Positions 1-9,314 are shown, counted from the first letter of the stretch. The stretch is DNA of 64,000 nt from JAWWOW01 sp033851265 (GCA_033851265.1 JAWWOW010000005.1:62001-126000), one strand, 5' to 3'. Notes: generated from the sequence alone by a model not told the origin. Translations and numbers: made by a program.

Positions 1-255
1 CTGCTCGCCGGTCTTGCACTTGGTCGCGCCGCGGGTGAGTCGGCAATCGGCTGCTTCATAGCCGACCTCGCAATGGTGCCGGTGCTCAAGCGGGTCGGCG
101 GGCGGCACGCTGCCGCGCTGGGAGCCGCCGTCGTCGTACCGATGCTCGTCAAGCGCCTGACGGGCAATGCGCCGGTGGCCGAGAAGAGTCGTGGGCCACG
201 GCTGCGCGCGTACGCCGCGCGGCTGCTGCTGGACAGGGACACGCGCGCGACGTGA
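1..255 (+). CDS. C-terminal fragment of a membrane protein, possibly PlsY-like
   Basis: An open frame enters from the left edge and stops at a TGA that overlaps the GTG of the next gene. The visible 84 residues are hydrophobic and small-residue rich (LALGRAAGESAIGCF, ALGAAVVVPMLVKRLTG), followed by a basic tail ending LLLDRDTRAT. This fits the last membrane segments and cytosolic tail of a membrane enzyme. A glycerol-3-phosphate acyltransferase of the actinobacterial PlsY type is my guess from general memory of such tails; no catalytic motif is in the window, so the function is unproven. Confidence 0.4.
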   Translation: MLAGLALGRAAGESAIGCFIADLAMVPVLKRVGGRHAAALGAAVVVPMLVKRLTGNAPVAEKSRGPRLRAYAARLLLDRDTRAT

Positions 256-1544
256 AAGCACTCCTTCGTGCGCAGGGGATGCGCAACCTGCTCATTGGCC
301 AGAGCGTCTCCTCGCTCGGCGACTGGATGGGCACGATCGCGATCCTGTTCCTCGTCCAACGTGTGAGCGGTTCGGCGACCGCGCTCGGTGGCGTCCTCGT
401 CGTACGGCTCCTACCGGGTTTGTTGGCCGGACCGCTGGCCGCGCGGGCAACGGCACGATGGGGACGCCGGGGAACCATGCTCGCGATGGACGTGCTGCGC
501 GCCGGCATGGTCCTCGCCCTACCGGTCATCTCCGAGATCTGGTGGATCTATCTCTGGGCTGTGCTGATCGAAGGCGCCGGTCTCGTTTTCCTTCCGGCGC
601 GCGATGCTGCGCTGCCGACGTTGGTGAAGGAAGCCGGCGAGGACGCCAGCCTGCCGTTGGCCAACAGCCTCGTTCTCGGCACGTCGTACGGCACGATTCC
701 GCTCGGCGCCGGTCTGTACTTCGTGCTGGTCTATGTCGGCGACCACGTCATCGGCTTGTCACCCGGCTACGGCGTCTTCCTGCTGGTTTTCGCGGTCGAC
801 GCCGTCACCTACCTCGTGTCGTACGCCGCCATCGCCCGGATCCGCTCGCTTGCGGCTGAGTACCGGGACGAGGCAGTTGCGTTGGCGATGGCACGCGAGC
901 GGCACGAATCGTCTGGAGGAGTTCGCACCGCGCTGTCGATCCCGCTCGTGCGCACGGTTCTGCCCGCGGTCATCACCGTGACCATCGGGGTGGGCGCGTT
1001 GTTCTCGGTTGGCATTTCGTTCGTCGACGAGGTGCTTCATGCCACCGACGCAGAGTTCGCGGGTCTCATTGCCTGCTTCGGTGTCGGAGCAGCGCTGGGA
1101 CTTGGCATCAGTCGGCTGCTGCCCGAAGGCCAGTACATCCGTAGTGCTCGGATCGGCGTCTTCGTGCAGGGCAGCGTCATTGCGGCGATGAGCCTGGCTG
1201 ACTTCTACTGGCTCGCGGTGCTCGCCGCAGCCGGCTTCGGGGCGTCTGCAGCCTTGACACTTGTGTCAGGGATGAGCGTGCTGCAGACGCGCCTCGTCGG
1301 CCGCCAACGCGATCTCGCCTTCGCGGTGTTCCACGTCACGATCCGGGTGGGGCTCGGGCTGGCCGCCGTCGGAGCTGGAGCAGCCGCCGACATCCTCACA
1401 TCCGTAGACTGGCCACTATTGGGCAAGCTGCAATCCCAGCGGGTTGTGTTGTTCAGTGCGGGCGTTGTCGTCGTACTCAGTTCTTTAGTCGTCAAGGAAT
1501 GGAAAGACCGGACGCCCGATGAGATCCGGCTGGAGCCTGTGTGA
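252..1544 (+). CDS. MFS transporter
   Basis: 430-residue integral membrane protein with about 12 hydrophobic segments, beginning MKALLRAQGMRNLLIGQSV. The cytoplasmic loop after the second segment carries a basic ARWGRRG motif, like the MFS loop 2-3 signature, and a long polar loop lies near residues 200-230. The family is the drug and metabolite efflux type of the major facilitator superfamily; the substrate cannot be inferred. The GTG start overlaps the upstream stop (GTGA), and the next gene overlaps its own stop in the same way, so the three genes probably form one translationally coupled operon. Confidence 0.85.
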   Translation: MKALLRAQGMRNLLIGQSVSSLGDWMGTIAILFLVQRVSGSATALGGVLVVRLLPGLLAGPLAARATARWGRRGTMLAMDVLRAGMVLALPVISEIWWIYLWAVLIEGAGLVFLPARDAALPTLVKEAGEDASLPLANSLVLGTSYGTIPLGAGLYFVLVYVGDHVIGLSPGYGVFLLVFAVDAVTYLVSYAAIARIRSLAAEYRDEAVALAMARERHESSGGVRTALSIPLVRTVLPAVITVTIGVGALFSVGISFVDEVLHATDAEFAGLIACFGVGAALGLGISRLLPEGQYIRSARIGVFVQGSVIAAMSLADFYWLAVLAAAGFGASAALTLVSGMSVLQTRLVGRQRDLAFAVFHVTIRVGLGLAAVGAGAAADILTSVDWPLLGKLQSQRVVLFSAGVVVVLSSLVVKEWKDRTPDEIRLEPV

Positions 1545-2380
1545 GCATCCGCGTCATCGTTGACAGCGCTGCCGCCATGCCCGCTGCCGTTGCCGAGAGC
1601 CATGCGATCACCATCGTGCCGCTGTCCATCACCATCGACGGCACGACGTACGTCGACGGAGAGCTCGACGACGACGACCTCGCCGCGCAGATCGACGCTG
1701 GCGTCACCACGGCCGCCCCGGCTCCGGGTGACTACATGCGTGCACTCGAGAGCGTGCTGCGTGACGCAGAGGGGGCGGTCGTCATCACCGTTGCCCAGTC
1801 GCTGTCCGCGTCCTACACCTCGGCACGTCTTGCGGCCGATGCGTACGGCGACCAGGTGCGCATCGTCGACAGCGAAGCAGCAGCCGGTGCCGAGATGCTG
1901 GTGGCCTTGGCGGCCGCGGAAGCTGCCCGAGCCGGCGGCTCCTTCGACGACGTAGAGACCGCCGCCAGGGCAGCTGTTGGCGAAGTGCGACTCGTCGGCA
2001 CGCTCGACTCGCTCGAGCACCTGGTGCGCAGCGGACGGGTCCCGGGCATCGCGGGAGCCGCCGGGAAGATGCTCGGCGTCAATCCGTTGTTCGAGCTGCG
2101 TCGCGGCAAGGTGCGTGCCTTGCGGCCGGCATTCAGTCGCGAGGCGGCGTTCGACCGAGTCATCGAGACCTGGCTCGGCGCGCGCGGCAACGCCACGCGC
2201 TGCTCGGTCGTCGCGTTGCACGCCATGGCGCCCGACGCGGCGAAGAAGCTTCGTGAGCGCGTGCTCGAACACGCGGAGCCGGATCCACTGCTGGTCAGTG
2301 CGTTCGGTGCGGCGATGATCGCGCACGCGGGTCCCGGTGTGGCCGGTCTCGCGTGGCGCTGGCACGGCTCATCGGTCTGA
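1541..2380 (+). CDS. DegV family fatty-acid-binding protein
   Basis: 279 residues, starting MSIRVIVDSAAAMP, the usual DegV opening in which the first strand leads into the lipid pocket. The later VTVAQSLSASYTSARLA and EHLVRSGRVPG segments match the DegV fold (the phosphate-contacting SGT-like turn and the GRI/GRV motif). Family knowledge: DegV proteins bind a fatty acid and in some firmicutes are FakB subunits of fatty acid kinase; no FakA partner is seen here. The GTG start overlaps the MFS stop by 4 nt. Its 3' end overlaps the convergent hydrolase gene by 12 bp. Confidence 0.9.
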   Translation: MSIRVIVDSAAAMPAAVAESHAITIVPLSITIDGTTYVDGELDDDDLAAQIDAGVTTAAPAPGDYMRALESVLRDAEGAVVITVAQSLSASYTSARLAADAYGDQVRIVDSEAAAGAEMLVALAAAEAARAGGSFDDVETAARAAVGEVRLVGTLDSLEHLVRSGRVPGIAGAAGKMLGVNPLFELRRGKVRALRPAFSREAAFDRVIETWLGARGNATRCSVVALHAMAPDAAKKLRERVLEHAEPDPLLVSAFGAAMIAHAGPGVAGLAWRWHGSSV

Positions 2381-3130
2381 GGCGCTCAACACCCAGTCGA
2401 TGGCACCGTAGATCGCCGGCGTACCGACGTGGTCGTAGGCATGACCCATGGCCGGGACGATCTCCAGCCGCCGTGGCTCCTTGGCTCGCTCGTAGAGCTC
2501 GGCGGCGGCGCGCGGCAGGATGAACCGGTCGCGCGCGCCGTGGATGAACGCGATGGGGACCTCAATCTCTTCGACCAACGCGATGGGTGGCTCCGACCAC
2601 GTCCATTTCGGTGCCACGCGGGCACCGAGGCGCCGCGCGGTCAGCGCCCGGCCGGCGCGGGTCTGCGTCAGCCCGACCGCGAGCAGGCTGCGCAGCGTGC
2701 GCGGGACCTCCCAGCGTGCTGGAGCGCTGATCGTCACGACACCGGCGACGTCGGGCTTCTCCGCGGCGTGACGGAGCACCGCTATCGCGCCCATGGACGC
2801 ACCCACGAGCACGATCGGCAGGCCCTTCACGCGGGCCGCGGTCACGGCCGCTTCCACGTCGTGGCGCTCCAGGTCGCCGAGCGTCGAGAACCCGGCGGAA
2901 GTCCCATGGCCGCGGGCGTCGTAGCTGACGACGTCGTACTGCTGGTCGCGCAACTCGTCAGCGACAGCCACCACATCGGCGTGGTCCTTCGACGCGGTGA
3001 ATCCATGGACGAGTACGACGACGGCCCGGGGTCGCTCCGCGTGCCACCACCGGGCCGGTAGCTCGAGCCCGTCTTGGGTGCGTAGCGGTGGGTCGGTCGC
3101 CTGGGCAGAGTCGTGGGCGTCGTCGGTCAT
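2369..3130 (-). CDS. alpha/beta hydrolase
   Basis: 253-residue alpha/beta hydrolase with the oxyanion-hole motif VHGFTASKDH near residue 41, nucleophile elbow GASMG with Ser112, Asp201 in HGARDRF, and His230 in MGHAYDH, so the catalytic triad is complete. No signal peptide is seen; it should be cytosolic. The substrate is unknown; a monoglyceride-lipase or esterase-like role is plausible. I chose the ATG at 3130 because upstream sequence in the same frame belongs to the divergent helicase gene. It is divergent from pcrA with about 45 bp between start codons. Confidence 0.85.
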   Translation of the reverse strand: MTDDAHDSAQATDPPLRTQDGLELPARWWHAERPRAVVVLVHGFTASKDHADVVAVADELRDQQYDVVSYDARGHGTSAGFSTLGDLERHDVEAAVTAARVKGLPIVLVGASMGAIAVLRHAAEKPDVAGVVTISAPARWEVPRTLRSLLAVGLTQTRAGRALTARRLGARVAPKWTWSEPPIALVEEIEVPIAFIHGARDRFILPRAAAELYERAKEPRRLEIVPAMGHAYDHVGTPAIYGAIDWVLSASDR

Positions 3131-3159
3131 CAGGCCCACCGTATGACGGACCTCGCTCC

Positions 3160-3165
3160 TAGACT
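3160..3165 (+). promoter_or_regulatory. -10 hexamer TAGACT for leaderless pcrA
   Basis: TAGACT fits the actinobacterial TANNNT -10 pattern and lies 10 nt before the ATG at 3176. No Shine-Dalgarno sequence is visible, so a leaderless or near-leaderless mRNA is likely. Confidence 0.55.
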
Positions 3166-3175
3166 CGATAACGGC

Positions 3176-5500
3176 ATGACCTCCCTTATCGACCTGCCGC
3201 CGGATGACGATCCGCAGCCGTCGGCCGCACCGCGGCGACCGGCTCTCGACGCATCGGCACTGCTCGAAGGGCTGAACCCAGAGCAACGCGCTGCCGTCGT
3301 GCACGAGGGCGGTCCGCTGCTCATCGTGGCGGGCGCCGGGTCCGGCAAGACCCGCGTGCTGACCAACCGCATCGCCCACCTCCTCGCCGCCCGCAACGTC
3401 AGCCCCGGGCAGATCCTCGCGATCACGTTCACCAACAAGGCGGCGGGAGAGATGAAGGAGCGCGTCGCCGCTCTGGTGGGTCCGCGCGCCAAGGCGATGT
3501 GGGTCATGACGTTCCATTCGGCGTGCGTGCGCATCCTGCGCGCCGAGGCCAAGCGGCTCGGCATCCCGTCGTCGTTCTCGATCTACGACGCGGCTGACTC
3601 GCTGCGGTTGATGGCGATGGTCGCGCGTGATCTCGACCTCGACCCAAAGCGCTTTCCGGCGCGGTCGCTGGCCGCCCAGATCAGCAACCTGAAGAACGAG
3701 CTCATCGATGACGAGGACTTTGCGCGGCGTGCCTCGACCTACACCGAGAAGCAGTTGTCCGAGGTCTACACGATGTATCAGCGGCGACTGCGCGAGTCCG
3801 GTGCTCTCGACTTCGACGACCTCATCATGATGACCGTCACGATGCTGCAGGCGTTTCCCGACGTTGCCGAGCACTATCGGCGACGATTCCGCCACGTGCT
3901 TGTCGACGAGTACCAAGACACCAACCACGCGCAGTACGCGCTGGTCCGTGAGCTCGTCGGCACCCGCGAGAAGCGCACCGTCGAGGGCGACCTCATCGGC
4001 GAGGAAAAGTCCGTGCCGCCCGCAGAGCTCGTCGTCGTCGGCGATGCGGACCAGTCGATCTATGCGTTCCGCGGCGCGACGATCCGCAACATCATGGAGT
4101 TCGAGCGCGACTACCCCGACGCGACGGTGATCCTGCTCGAGCAGAACTATCGCTCGACCCAGACGATCCTGACGGCGGCCAATGCGGTCATCTCCCGCAA
4201 CGCTGACCGCAAGCCGAAGAACCTGTGGTCCCAGGCGGGGGGCGGCGAGCAGATCGTCGGGTACGTCGCCGACAACGAACATGACGAGGCGGCGTTCGTC
4301 GCCGAAGAGATCGACCGGCTGACCGACGACGGGTTGACCTCACCCGGTCAGGTCGCGGTGTTCTACCGCACCAACGCGCAGTCGCGCGTCTTCGAGGAAG
4401 TCTTCATCCGCGTCGGTCTTCCGTACCGCGTCGTCGGCGGGGTGCGGTTCTACGAGCGGCGTGAGGTCCGCGACATGCTCGCCTACCTGCGCGTGCTGGC
4501 GAATCCGCTCGACACGGTGTCGCTGCGACGCATTCTCAACGTGCCGCGGCGGGGGATCGGCGACAAGGCCGAGTCGTGCATCGAGGCGCTGTCGTCGCGC
4601 GAGCGCATCCCCTTCAGCCAGGCACTGTCGCGCTGCGCTGATGCGCCCGGCCTCGCAACCCGCTCACTGGCTGCCATCGAGGACTTCAACGCGTTGATGG
4701 ACGAGTTGCGCGGGCTCGTCGAAGCCGACGCACCACCGTCCGGGATTCTCGAGGCAGTCCTGTCGCGCACCGGCTACCTCGCCGAGCTCGAGGCGAGTGC
4801 CGACCCGCAGGACGAGAGTCGGGTGGAGAACCTTCGGGAGCTGGTCGCGGTCGCCCGCGAGTTCGAGGACGCGTCGCCCGAGGGCGGGCTCGCGGATTTC
4901 CTCGAGCGGGTGTCGCTCGTCGCCGACAGCGATGAGATCCCCGACCCGGACGGCACCGGTGGCGTCGTCACGCTCATGACGCTGCACACCGCGAAAGGCC
5001 TGGAGTTTCCGGTCGTTTTCCTCACCGGGCTTGAGGACGGCGTGTTCCCGCATCTGCGTTCGATGGGCGACACCAAGGAGCTCGAGGAAGAGCGCCGGCT
5101 GGCCTACGTCGGCATCACGCGTGCACGCGAGCGCCTCTACATCTCGCGTGCGACCGTGCGGTCGGCGTGGGGCGCGCCGTCGTATAACCCGGCATCACGA
5201 TTCCTCGACGAAGTCCCCGACGAGCTTGTCGACTGGCGCCGTCTCGAGTCGACGCACACCGCACCGCGGAGCACCCCGTCGATTGCCACGATTGCTTCGC
5301 GCCCGGGTGTGCGGTCGCCGGGCAACCGCCCGGTCATCCCACTCGATCCCGGCGATCGCGTGAGTCACGACACGTTCGGCCTCGGCACGGTTATTGCCAC
5401 GGCCGGCTTCGGTGACTCCGCCGAGGCCACCGTCGACTTCGGCGACGGGGCTAAACCGCGCCGCTTCCTGCTGCGCTACGCCCCGCTCGAAAAGCTCTAG
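3176..5500 (+). CDS. pcrA: ATP-dependent DNA helicase PcrA/UvrD
   Basis: Superfamily 1A 3'-5' helicase, 774 residues. Visible motifs in order: Walker A AGAGSGKT (about residue 53), TFTNKAAGEM (Ia), DEYQDTN (II), VGDADQSIYAFRGA (III), QNYRST (IV), LMTLHTAKGLEFP (V), and VGITRARERLYISRA (VI). The C-terminus has the extra PcrA tail ending in a small beta module (PGDRVSHDTFGLGTV). Role: nucleotide excision repair, unwinding and recombination control. Upstream in-frame starts at 3113 and 3143 exist, but the ATG at 3176 has a -10 hexamer just before it and gives the usual N-terminus MTSLIDLPP. Its stop shares the tetramer CTAG with the stop of the convergent gene. Confidence 0.97.
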   Translation: MTSLIDLPPDDDPQPSAAPRRPALDASALLEGLNPEQRAAVVHEGGPLLIVAGAGSGKTRVLTNRIAHLLAARNVSPGQILAITFTNKAAGEMKERVAALVGPRAKAMWVMTFHSACVRILRAEAKRLGIPSSFSIYDAADSLRLMAMVARDLDLDPKRFPARSLAAQISNLKNELIDDEDFARRASTYTEKQLSEVYTMYQRRLRESGALDFDDLIMMTVTMLQAFPDVAEHYRRRFRHVLVDEYQDTNHAQYALVRELVGTREKRTVEGDLIGEEKSVPPAELVVVGDADQSIYAFRGATIRNIMEFERDYPDATVILLEQNYRSTQTILTAANAVISRNADRKPKNLWSQAGGGEQIVGYVADNEHDEAAFVAEEIDRLTDDGLTSPGQVAVFYRTNAQSRVFEEVFIRVGLPYRVVGGVRFYERREVRDMLAYLRVLANPLDTVSLRRILNVPRRGIGDKAESCIEALSSRERIPFSQALSRCADAPGLATRSLAAIEDFNALMDELRGLVEADAPPSGILEAVLSRTGYLAELEASADPQDESRVENLRELVAVAREFEDASPEGGLADFLERVSLVADSDEIPDPDGTGGVVTLMTLHTAKGLEFPVVFLTGLEDGVFPHLRSMGDTKELEEERRLAYVGITRARERLYISRATVRSAWGAPSYNPASRFLDEVPDELVDWRRLESTHTAPRSTPSIATIASRPGVRSPGNRPVIPLDPGDRVSHDTFGLGTVIATAGFGDSAEATVDFGDGAKPRRFLLRYAPLEKL

Positions 5501-5976
5501 GAGAATCGGAAGCGCGTTGCACTGGTCGGGAAATCCTGTTCCCGCCAGGCGAGCACCTTGGTCGGTCGTACGACGTACATCCCGTGTCCCGGGTTGTCCG
5601 GGTCGATTGGGGTGTCGTACTTCTTCTGGTACGCCGCTGCGGCACGGGCGAGCCACTCGCTGTCTGGTGGTGGCTCGGCGGCACCTTCGATGACGACGAC
5701 GTCATTGCCGCTCTCCAAATGCATGACCACTGTTGAGCCGGCGGCGATGTTGCGTCCCTTGCGTGACGTCGGGTCGCTGCTGAAGAAGAACGCGCCGTCG
5801 AGCCACAGTCCCCACACGGGTGCAACGTGCGGACGGCTGTCCCGACTCGACGTACAAACCCAGTAGTTGCGTGCGGCGACGAGTTGTTCTTCGGCCCACG
5901 ACCAGTCGAGCTGGCCCACGTCGTCGGTGCTGATCCCATAGCCGCTCGGCATGAGCGGCCGATCCACGACAGTCAT
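5497..5976 (-). CDS. Pyridoxamine 5'-phosphate oxidase-fold protein
   Basis: 159 residues with the split-barrel flavin-binding pattern: LVAARNYWVCTSSRDSRPHV, PVWGLWLDGAFFFSSD, SRKGRNIAAG and VVMHLESGNDVVVIEGAAE. The family includes F420- or FMN-dependent oxidoreductases and heme-utilisation-like proteins. The SRKGRN segment followed by VVIEG resembles the F420-type PPOX proteins of actinobacteria, but the cofactor cannot be settled here. The ATG at 5976 is chosen over an upstream GTG-like extension because the upstream part lies inside the M23 gene in another frame. It converges with pcrA and the two stop codons share CTAG. Confidence 0.8.
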   Translation of the reverse strand: MTVVDRPLMPSGYGISTDDVGQLDWSWAEEQLVAARNYWVCTSSRDSRPHVAPVWGLWLDGAFFFSSDPTSRKGRNIAAGSTVVMHLESGNDVVVIEGAAEPPPDSEWLARAAAAYQKKYDTPIDPDNPGHGMYVVRPTKVLAWREQDFPTSATRFRFS

Positions 5977-5980
5977 GCGA

Positions 5981-6715
5981 CTAGATGTACACCCCGTGCT
6001 TGCGGAGGATCGGGATCGGGTTGACGGGCGAACCGTTCCGCCAGATCTCGAAGTGCAGATGTGGGCCGCTGCCCTCGGTGCCTTCGCGCGCGATCTGTTC
6101 ACCGGCCCGAACGTGCTGGCCCACGTGGACGAACGTCGCCGACATGTGGGCGTACGCCGTCACCAGACCGTGGCCGTGATCGATCATCACGTAGCGGTGG
6201 TAGCCGTTCTTGAAGCCGGCGAAGGTGACGACGCCATCGGTTGCTGCGTAGACCGGAGAGCCGTACGGCGCACCGAGGTCGATGCCCTTGTGCAGCTTGC
6301 CCCAACGCATCCCGAACGGCGAGGTGAGGATGCCGGTGCCTGGGCGCACCCACCGCCCAGCCGGCTGTGCTGCGGCCGTCTTCTGATGCACGACCGCAGC
6401 GGTTCGGCGATGCAGGGCGGCCGGATAGGGCAACTCGATCGTGGCCGCACGCGTGGAGACCGTCGCCGCAAAGAGAGCGACAGAATTCGACGGGGCGACA
6501 GCGCGGTGCCCGGTGGCGGCCGCGGACGGGTTGACCCGACCGAGCCCGGCGGGGAGAACCGCCACCAGCCCGACGAGGCACAGCCCGAGGCCGCGCGCTG
6601 CGGTGTGACCGGCCAGCGTGCGCAGCGACCGGTCCGGCTTCGCCCGGGGGGCGAGATGACGGGGAGTGCGGCGGCGCCAGTGCGGCTTACCGACAACTCT
6701 GAGCGCAGGGGGCAC
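5981..6715 (-). CDS. M23 family metallopeptidase, probably peptidoglycan-directed
   Basis: 244 residues. A long basic N-terminus precedes a hydrophobic stretch (GLCLVGLVAVLPAGLG), consistent with a membrane anchor or signal peptide. The C-terminal half is a LytM/M23 domain: SPFGMRWGKLHKGIDLG carries the first zinc ligands (H..D), and GPHLHFEIW carries the HxH motif, so the metal site looks complete. Family role: endopeptidase on cell-wall peptide bridges during growth or division. It lies 4 bp upstream (in its own direction) of the PPOX-fold gene and probably shares its transcript. The GTG at 6715 is the longest supported start. Confidence 0.88.
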   Translation of the reverse strand: MPPALRVVGKPHWRRRTPRHLAPRAKPDRSLRTLAGHTAARGLGLCLVGLVAVLPAGLGRVNPSAAATGHRAVAPSNSVALFAATVSTRAATIELPYPAALHRRTAAVVHQKTAAAQPAGRWVRPGTGILTSPFGMRWGKLHKGIDLGAPYGSPVYAATDGVVTFAGFKNGYHRYVMIDHGHGLVTAYAHMSATFVHVGQHVRAGEQIAREGTEGSGPHLHFEIWRNGSPVNPIPILRKHGVYI

Positions 6716-6788
6716 AACAGCACCAATTCGCCCCGGTGTGCCGATCTCCTGCCGGGGGCGATCTCCTGCCTGTGCGCGTGCGGCGAGC

Positions 6789-7838
6789 CTAGCGCCGGGC
6801 AGCCGCCCGAATACGCGGGCGGGGGAGCCGGCGGCCGCTTGCGCGCTCAGGCGGGCCGGCGAGCGCTGCCGGCTGCGGCGCTTCGACCGCGTCGATCGCG
6901 GTGACCCCGGCCGTCACGGTCGAGCCCTGGTGGTCCAAGTGCGCCAACGTCGTACAGATGGCGTGCACGACCCGGCCGTCGATCGGCAACGACAGATGGC
7001 CGAGCCCGCGCACCAGAACGTTTCGCACCGTGAGATCCGGGTGCGTCATCCGCGCCGTCTGCTTGGGGACCATCAGTTGATCGAGGTCGCTCCACACCGA
7101 CAGGAACCGGGTGCGACAGCCGCGCGCCGGGCTAGCCAGCTCGGCGATGAGGTCACTGTCGGGCCGCAGCTGGCGAATCACTCCGCCCGGAAGCAGGCTC
7201 GGCAGGAGTTGCGCATGCCGGGTGCCGGCGTGCGGCGTACCGAGGCAAACGACGGTGTGCACGCGCGCGTCGCCGCCCAGTCGCTGCACGTAGTAGCGCG
7301 CAATCAGTCCGCCGAGGCTATGACCGACGATGTGGACGCGTTCGTATCCGGTTTCCTCGCACAGCTTTTCGACCTGCGCTCCGAGTCGTGCCGCAGCGGT
7401 GCGGATGTCGGCGGTGAACGGGCTGTAGTTCAGTCCGACGATGCGACCGAAGCCGCGGCGGCGCAGACCACGGCGCAAGAGCGCGAAGATCGATCGGTTG
7501 TCGACCAGCCCATGCACTAACAGGATCGGCGTTCCGGCGGCCTCAACGTTTCCGATGAAGAGACTGCGCTGCACCGGCGGAAGATCCGCCAACGTGTAGC
7601 GGTCGCTGTCGCCTCGCCGCTTCTCGCGGGTGAAGCCGAACGGATAGCAGGCGATGTGTGTGACAACCCACGCTGTCTCCACCACGACGCCCCGGATGCC
7701 TTTGGCGGAGATCACCGTCCGCGCCCCGCGCCGCGCAACTCCCTGCGCACGCGTCAGCCGTTCACCCACGGTCTCGCCCACAAATCCTCCGACCGATGCC
7801 AGTTGGGGACGTCGCCCTGGGGAAGCAGACGAGTGCAC
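6789..7838 (-). CDS. Alpha/beta hydrolase, lipase-like
   Basis: 349 residues. After an N-terminal basic region, ILLVHGLVDNRSIF gives the oxyanion-hole region and VHIVGHSLGGLIARYY the nucleophile elbow GHSLG. GTPHAGT, typical of bacterial triacylglycerol lipases and PGAP1-like hydrolases, follows. A likely catalytic His is in RGLGHLSLP near the C-terminus. There is no clear cleavable signal; a hydrophobic patch (VVVETAWVVTHIACYPF) may attach it to the membrane. The start is uncertain: the GTG at 7838 overlaps a possible -10 hexamer TACCGT, so a downstream GTG could be used instead. Confidence 0.82.
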   Translation of the reverse strand: MHSSASPGRRPQLASVGGFVGETVGERLTRAQGVARRGARTVISAKGIRGVVVETAWVVTHIACYPFGFTREKRRGDSDRYTLADLPPVQRSLFIGNVEAAGTPILLVHGLVDNRSIFALLRRGLRRRGFGRIVGLNYSPFTADIRTAAARLGAQVEKLCEETGYERVHIVGHSLGGLIARYYVQRLGGDARVHTVVCLGTPHAGTRHAQLLPSLLPGGVIRQLRPDSDLIAELASPARGCRTRFLSVWSDLDQLMVPKQTARMTHPDLTVRNVLVRGLGHLSLPIDGRVVHAICTTLAHLDHQGSTVTAGVTAIDAVEAPQPAALAGPPERASGRRLPRPRIRAAARR

Positions 7839-7876
7839 GGTAGCCGCCCGCTACCCGCCGAACGCGGATAGTCGCG

Positions 7877-9274
7877 TTATCGATCACAACGACCCGGTAA
7901 CGGCCGGGCCCAACGAGCCCGGCGTTTCCCGATCCGTACCCATTCCTCCGCTTGTGCGAGCCTGGCCAGCCGACTGGCGACGACCTCCCGCAGCACGCGC
8001 GGGTGGGTCGGTGCATAGCCATCGGCGAACCCCAGTGCCCGCAGGTCCGGCGGGGTCAGCGCCATCCGGTCCGCCGCGTCCTGCGGGGTCAAGTGCAGGG
8101 TGACCGCAGCGCCTTCCGGGGCCAACGCGGTGAAGTACGACGTGTCGGTGACCAGCACCTCGTCGGCCACCGCCGCCGCGAGTGCACCGCCAGAGCCACC
8201 CTCCCCATGGACGATGGCCAAGCTCGCGGACCGGCAGCCGATTACCGCGCTGAAGGCGGCATGGATTGCAGGGGCGATGCCGCCCGACTCACTCGGCGTT
8301 CGAGGATCTGCACCGGGGGTGTCCACCAGAGTGAGCAGGTCAGCGCCGAGCCGGTCGGCGAGCTGGGCCGCGCGCGCGAGCAACGCATAACCGCTCGGCG
8401 ACGGCAACACACTGCGGCGTGCCGCGAGCGCGACGCCGACGGTCGACCGTCCCAGTGCGGAACGCCCGATCACCGCGCGAACGGTCTCGTCCGCAGCTCC
8501 AAGGTCAACCGCGCCGTCGAGTAATGCATCGAGCAATTCGCCGCCGCCGGGTCGCTTGGTCTCGCGCGACAGCCGTACTTGGTCGGCACCGGTTCGTCGC
8601 GCGACACCGGGCTCACTGATGATCGGGCCCGTCTCGCCCGCTGCGTTTCGGTCCTGTGGCGCGACTGCGGTGAGTGCCCTTCCGAGCCATGTCTCCACGT
8701 CGTCGGGGCCGACGACGGCATCGATGAGGCCGGCGGCGTACGCCGACTCCGCGACGTGGCTGTCCGGCTCCGGCGCTGCGCCCGTGATCGCTTCCGTCAC
8801 TCGAGGTCCGGAGAATCCGATCGTCGCGCCGGCGACAGCCACGCGGAGGTCGGCGCCGCTGACGACGGAAACCCACACACCACCCGTCGTCGGATTGTCG
8901 GCGACCGAGATGTGAGGGATTCCCGCTGCGGCTAGGTCCTCCAACGCGAGCGACGTGCGCGCGATGCCCATCAGTGCAGCCATGCCTTCTTGCAAGCGCG
9001 TGCCGCCACTGCGCACCAGGGTGACGAGCGGTCGGCGTACGACGATCGCGTGGTGCACCGCGGCCTGGAAGGTGTCGGCTTCGACCTCGCCGAGGCTGCC
9101 GCCGTACACCGAGAAGTCCCACACAACCGCTACGACGTCATGACCGGCCAGCCGGCCGGCGCCGAAGCGCACGGCTTGCCGCGGCTCGTAGCCCACCCAG
9201 CCGATCGGGTTGCGGCCGCCGACATCCGGGTCGGGAAGCGTCACGTCCGCAAGAAGCTTGGTTCGCCAATCCAT
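7877..9274 (-). CDS. Fused AccD-AccA-like carboxyltransferase
   Basis: 465-residue single-chain carboxyltransferase. The N-terminal half is beta-like: VWDFSVYGGSLGEVEADTF and RSGGTRLQEGMAALMG, with a GVWVSVVSGADLRVAVAGA core. The C-terminal half is alpha-like: TLVDTPGADP, GIAPAIHAAF, GEGGSGGALAAAVADEV. This domain order is the AccD-AccA fusion seen in some actinobacteria. It should transfer CO2 from carboxybiotin to an acyl-CoA; it would need a biotinylated partner, such as the alpha subunit at 36833-38581. ATG at 9274 is chosen because the extension to 9442 lies inside the divergent cobalamin-binding gene. Substrate unknown. Confidence 0.82.
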   Translation of the reverse strand: MDWRTKLLADVTLPDPDVGGRNPIGWVGYEPRQAVRFGAGRLAGHDVVAVVWDFSVYGGSLGEVEADTFQAAVHHAIVVRRPLVTLVRSGGTRLQEGMAALMGIARTSLALEDLAAAGIPHISVADNPTTGGVWVSVVSGADLRVAVAGATIGFSGPRVTEAITGAAPEPDSHVAESAYAAGLIDAVVGPDDVETWLGRALTAVAPQDRNAAGETGPIISEPGVARRTGADQVRLSRETKRPGGGELLDALLDGAVDLGAADETVRAVIGRSALGRSTVGVALAARRSVLPSPSGYALLARAAQLADRLGADLLTLVDTPGADPRTPSESGGIAPAIHAAFSAVIGCRSASLAIVHGEGGSGGALAAAVADEVLVTDTSYFTALAPEGAAVTLHLTPQDAADRMALTPPDLRALGFADGYAPTHPRVLREVVASRLARLAQAEEWVRIGKRRARWARPLPGRCDR

Positions 9275-9314
9275 GGCCCGGGCTACTCTGCCAGCCAGAG
9301 AAACGGGAGGGTGA

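Noticed and set aside
3131..4282. The hydrolase frame extended upstream to 4282 on the minus strand
   Set aside because: The extension is antisense to pcrA motifs and low in hydrophobic pattern; the ATG at 3130 gives the normal family start.
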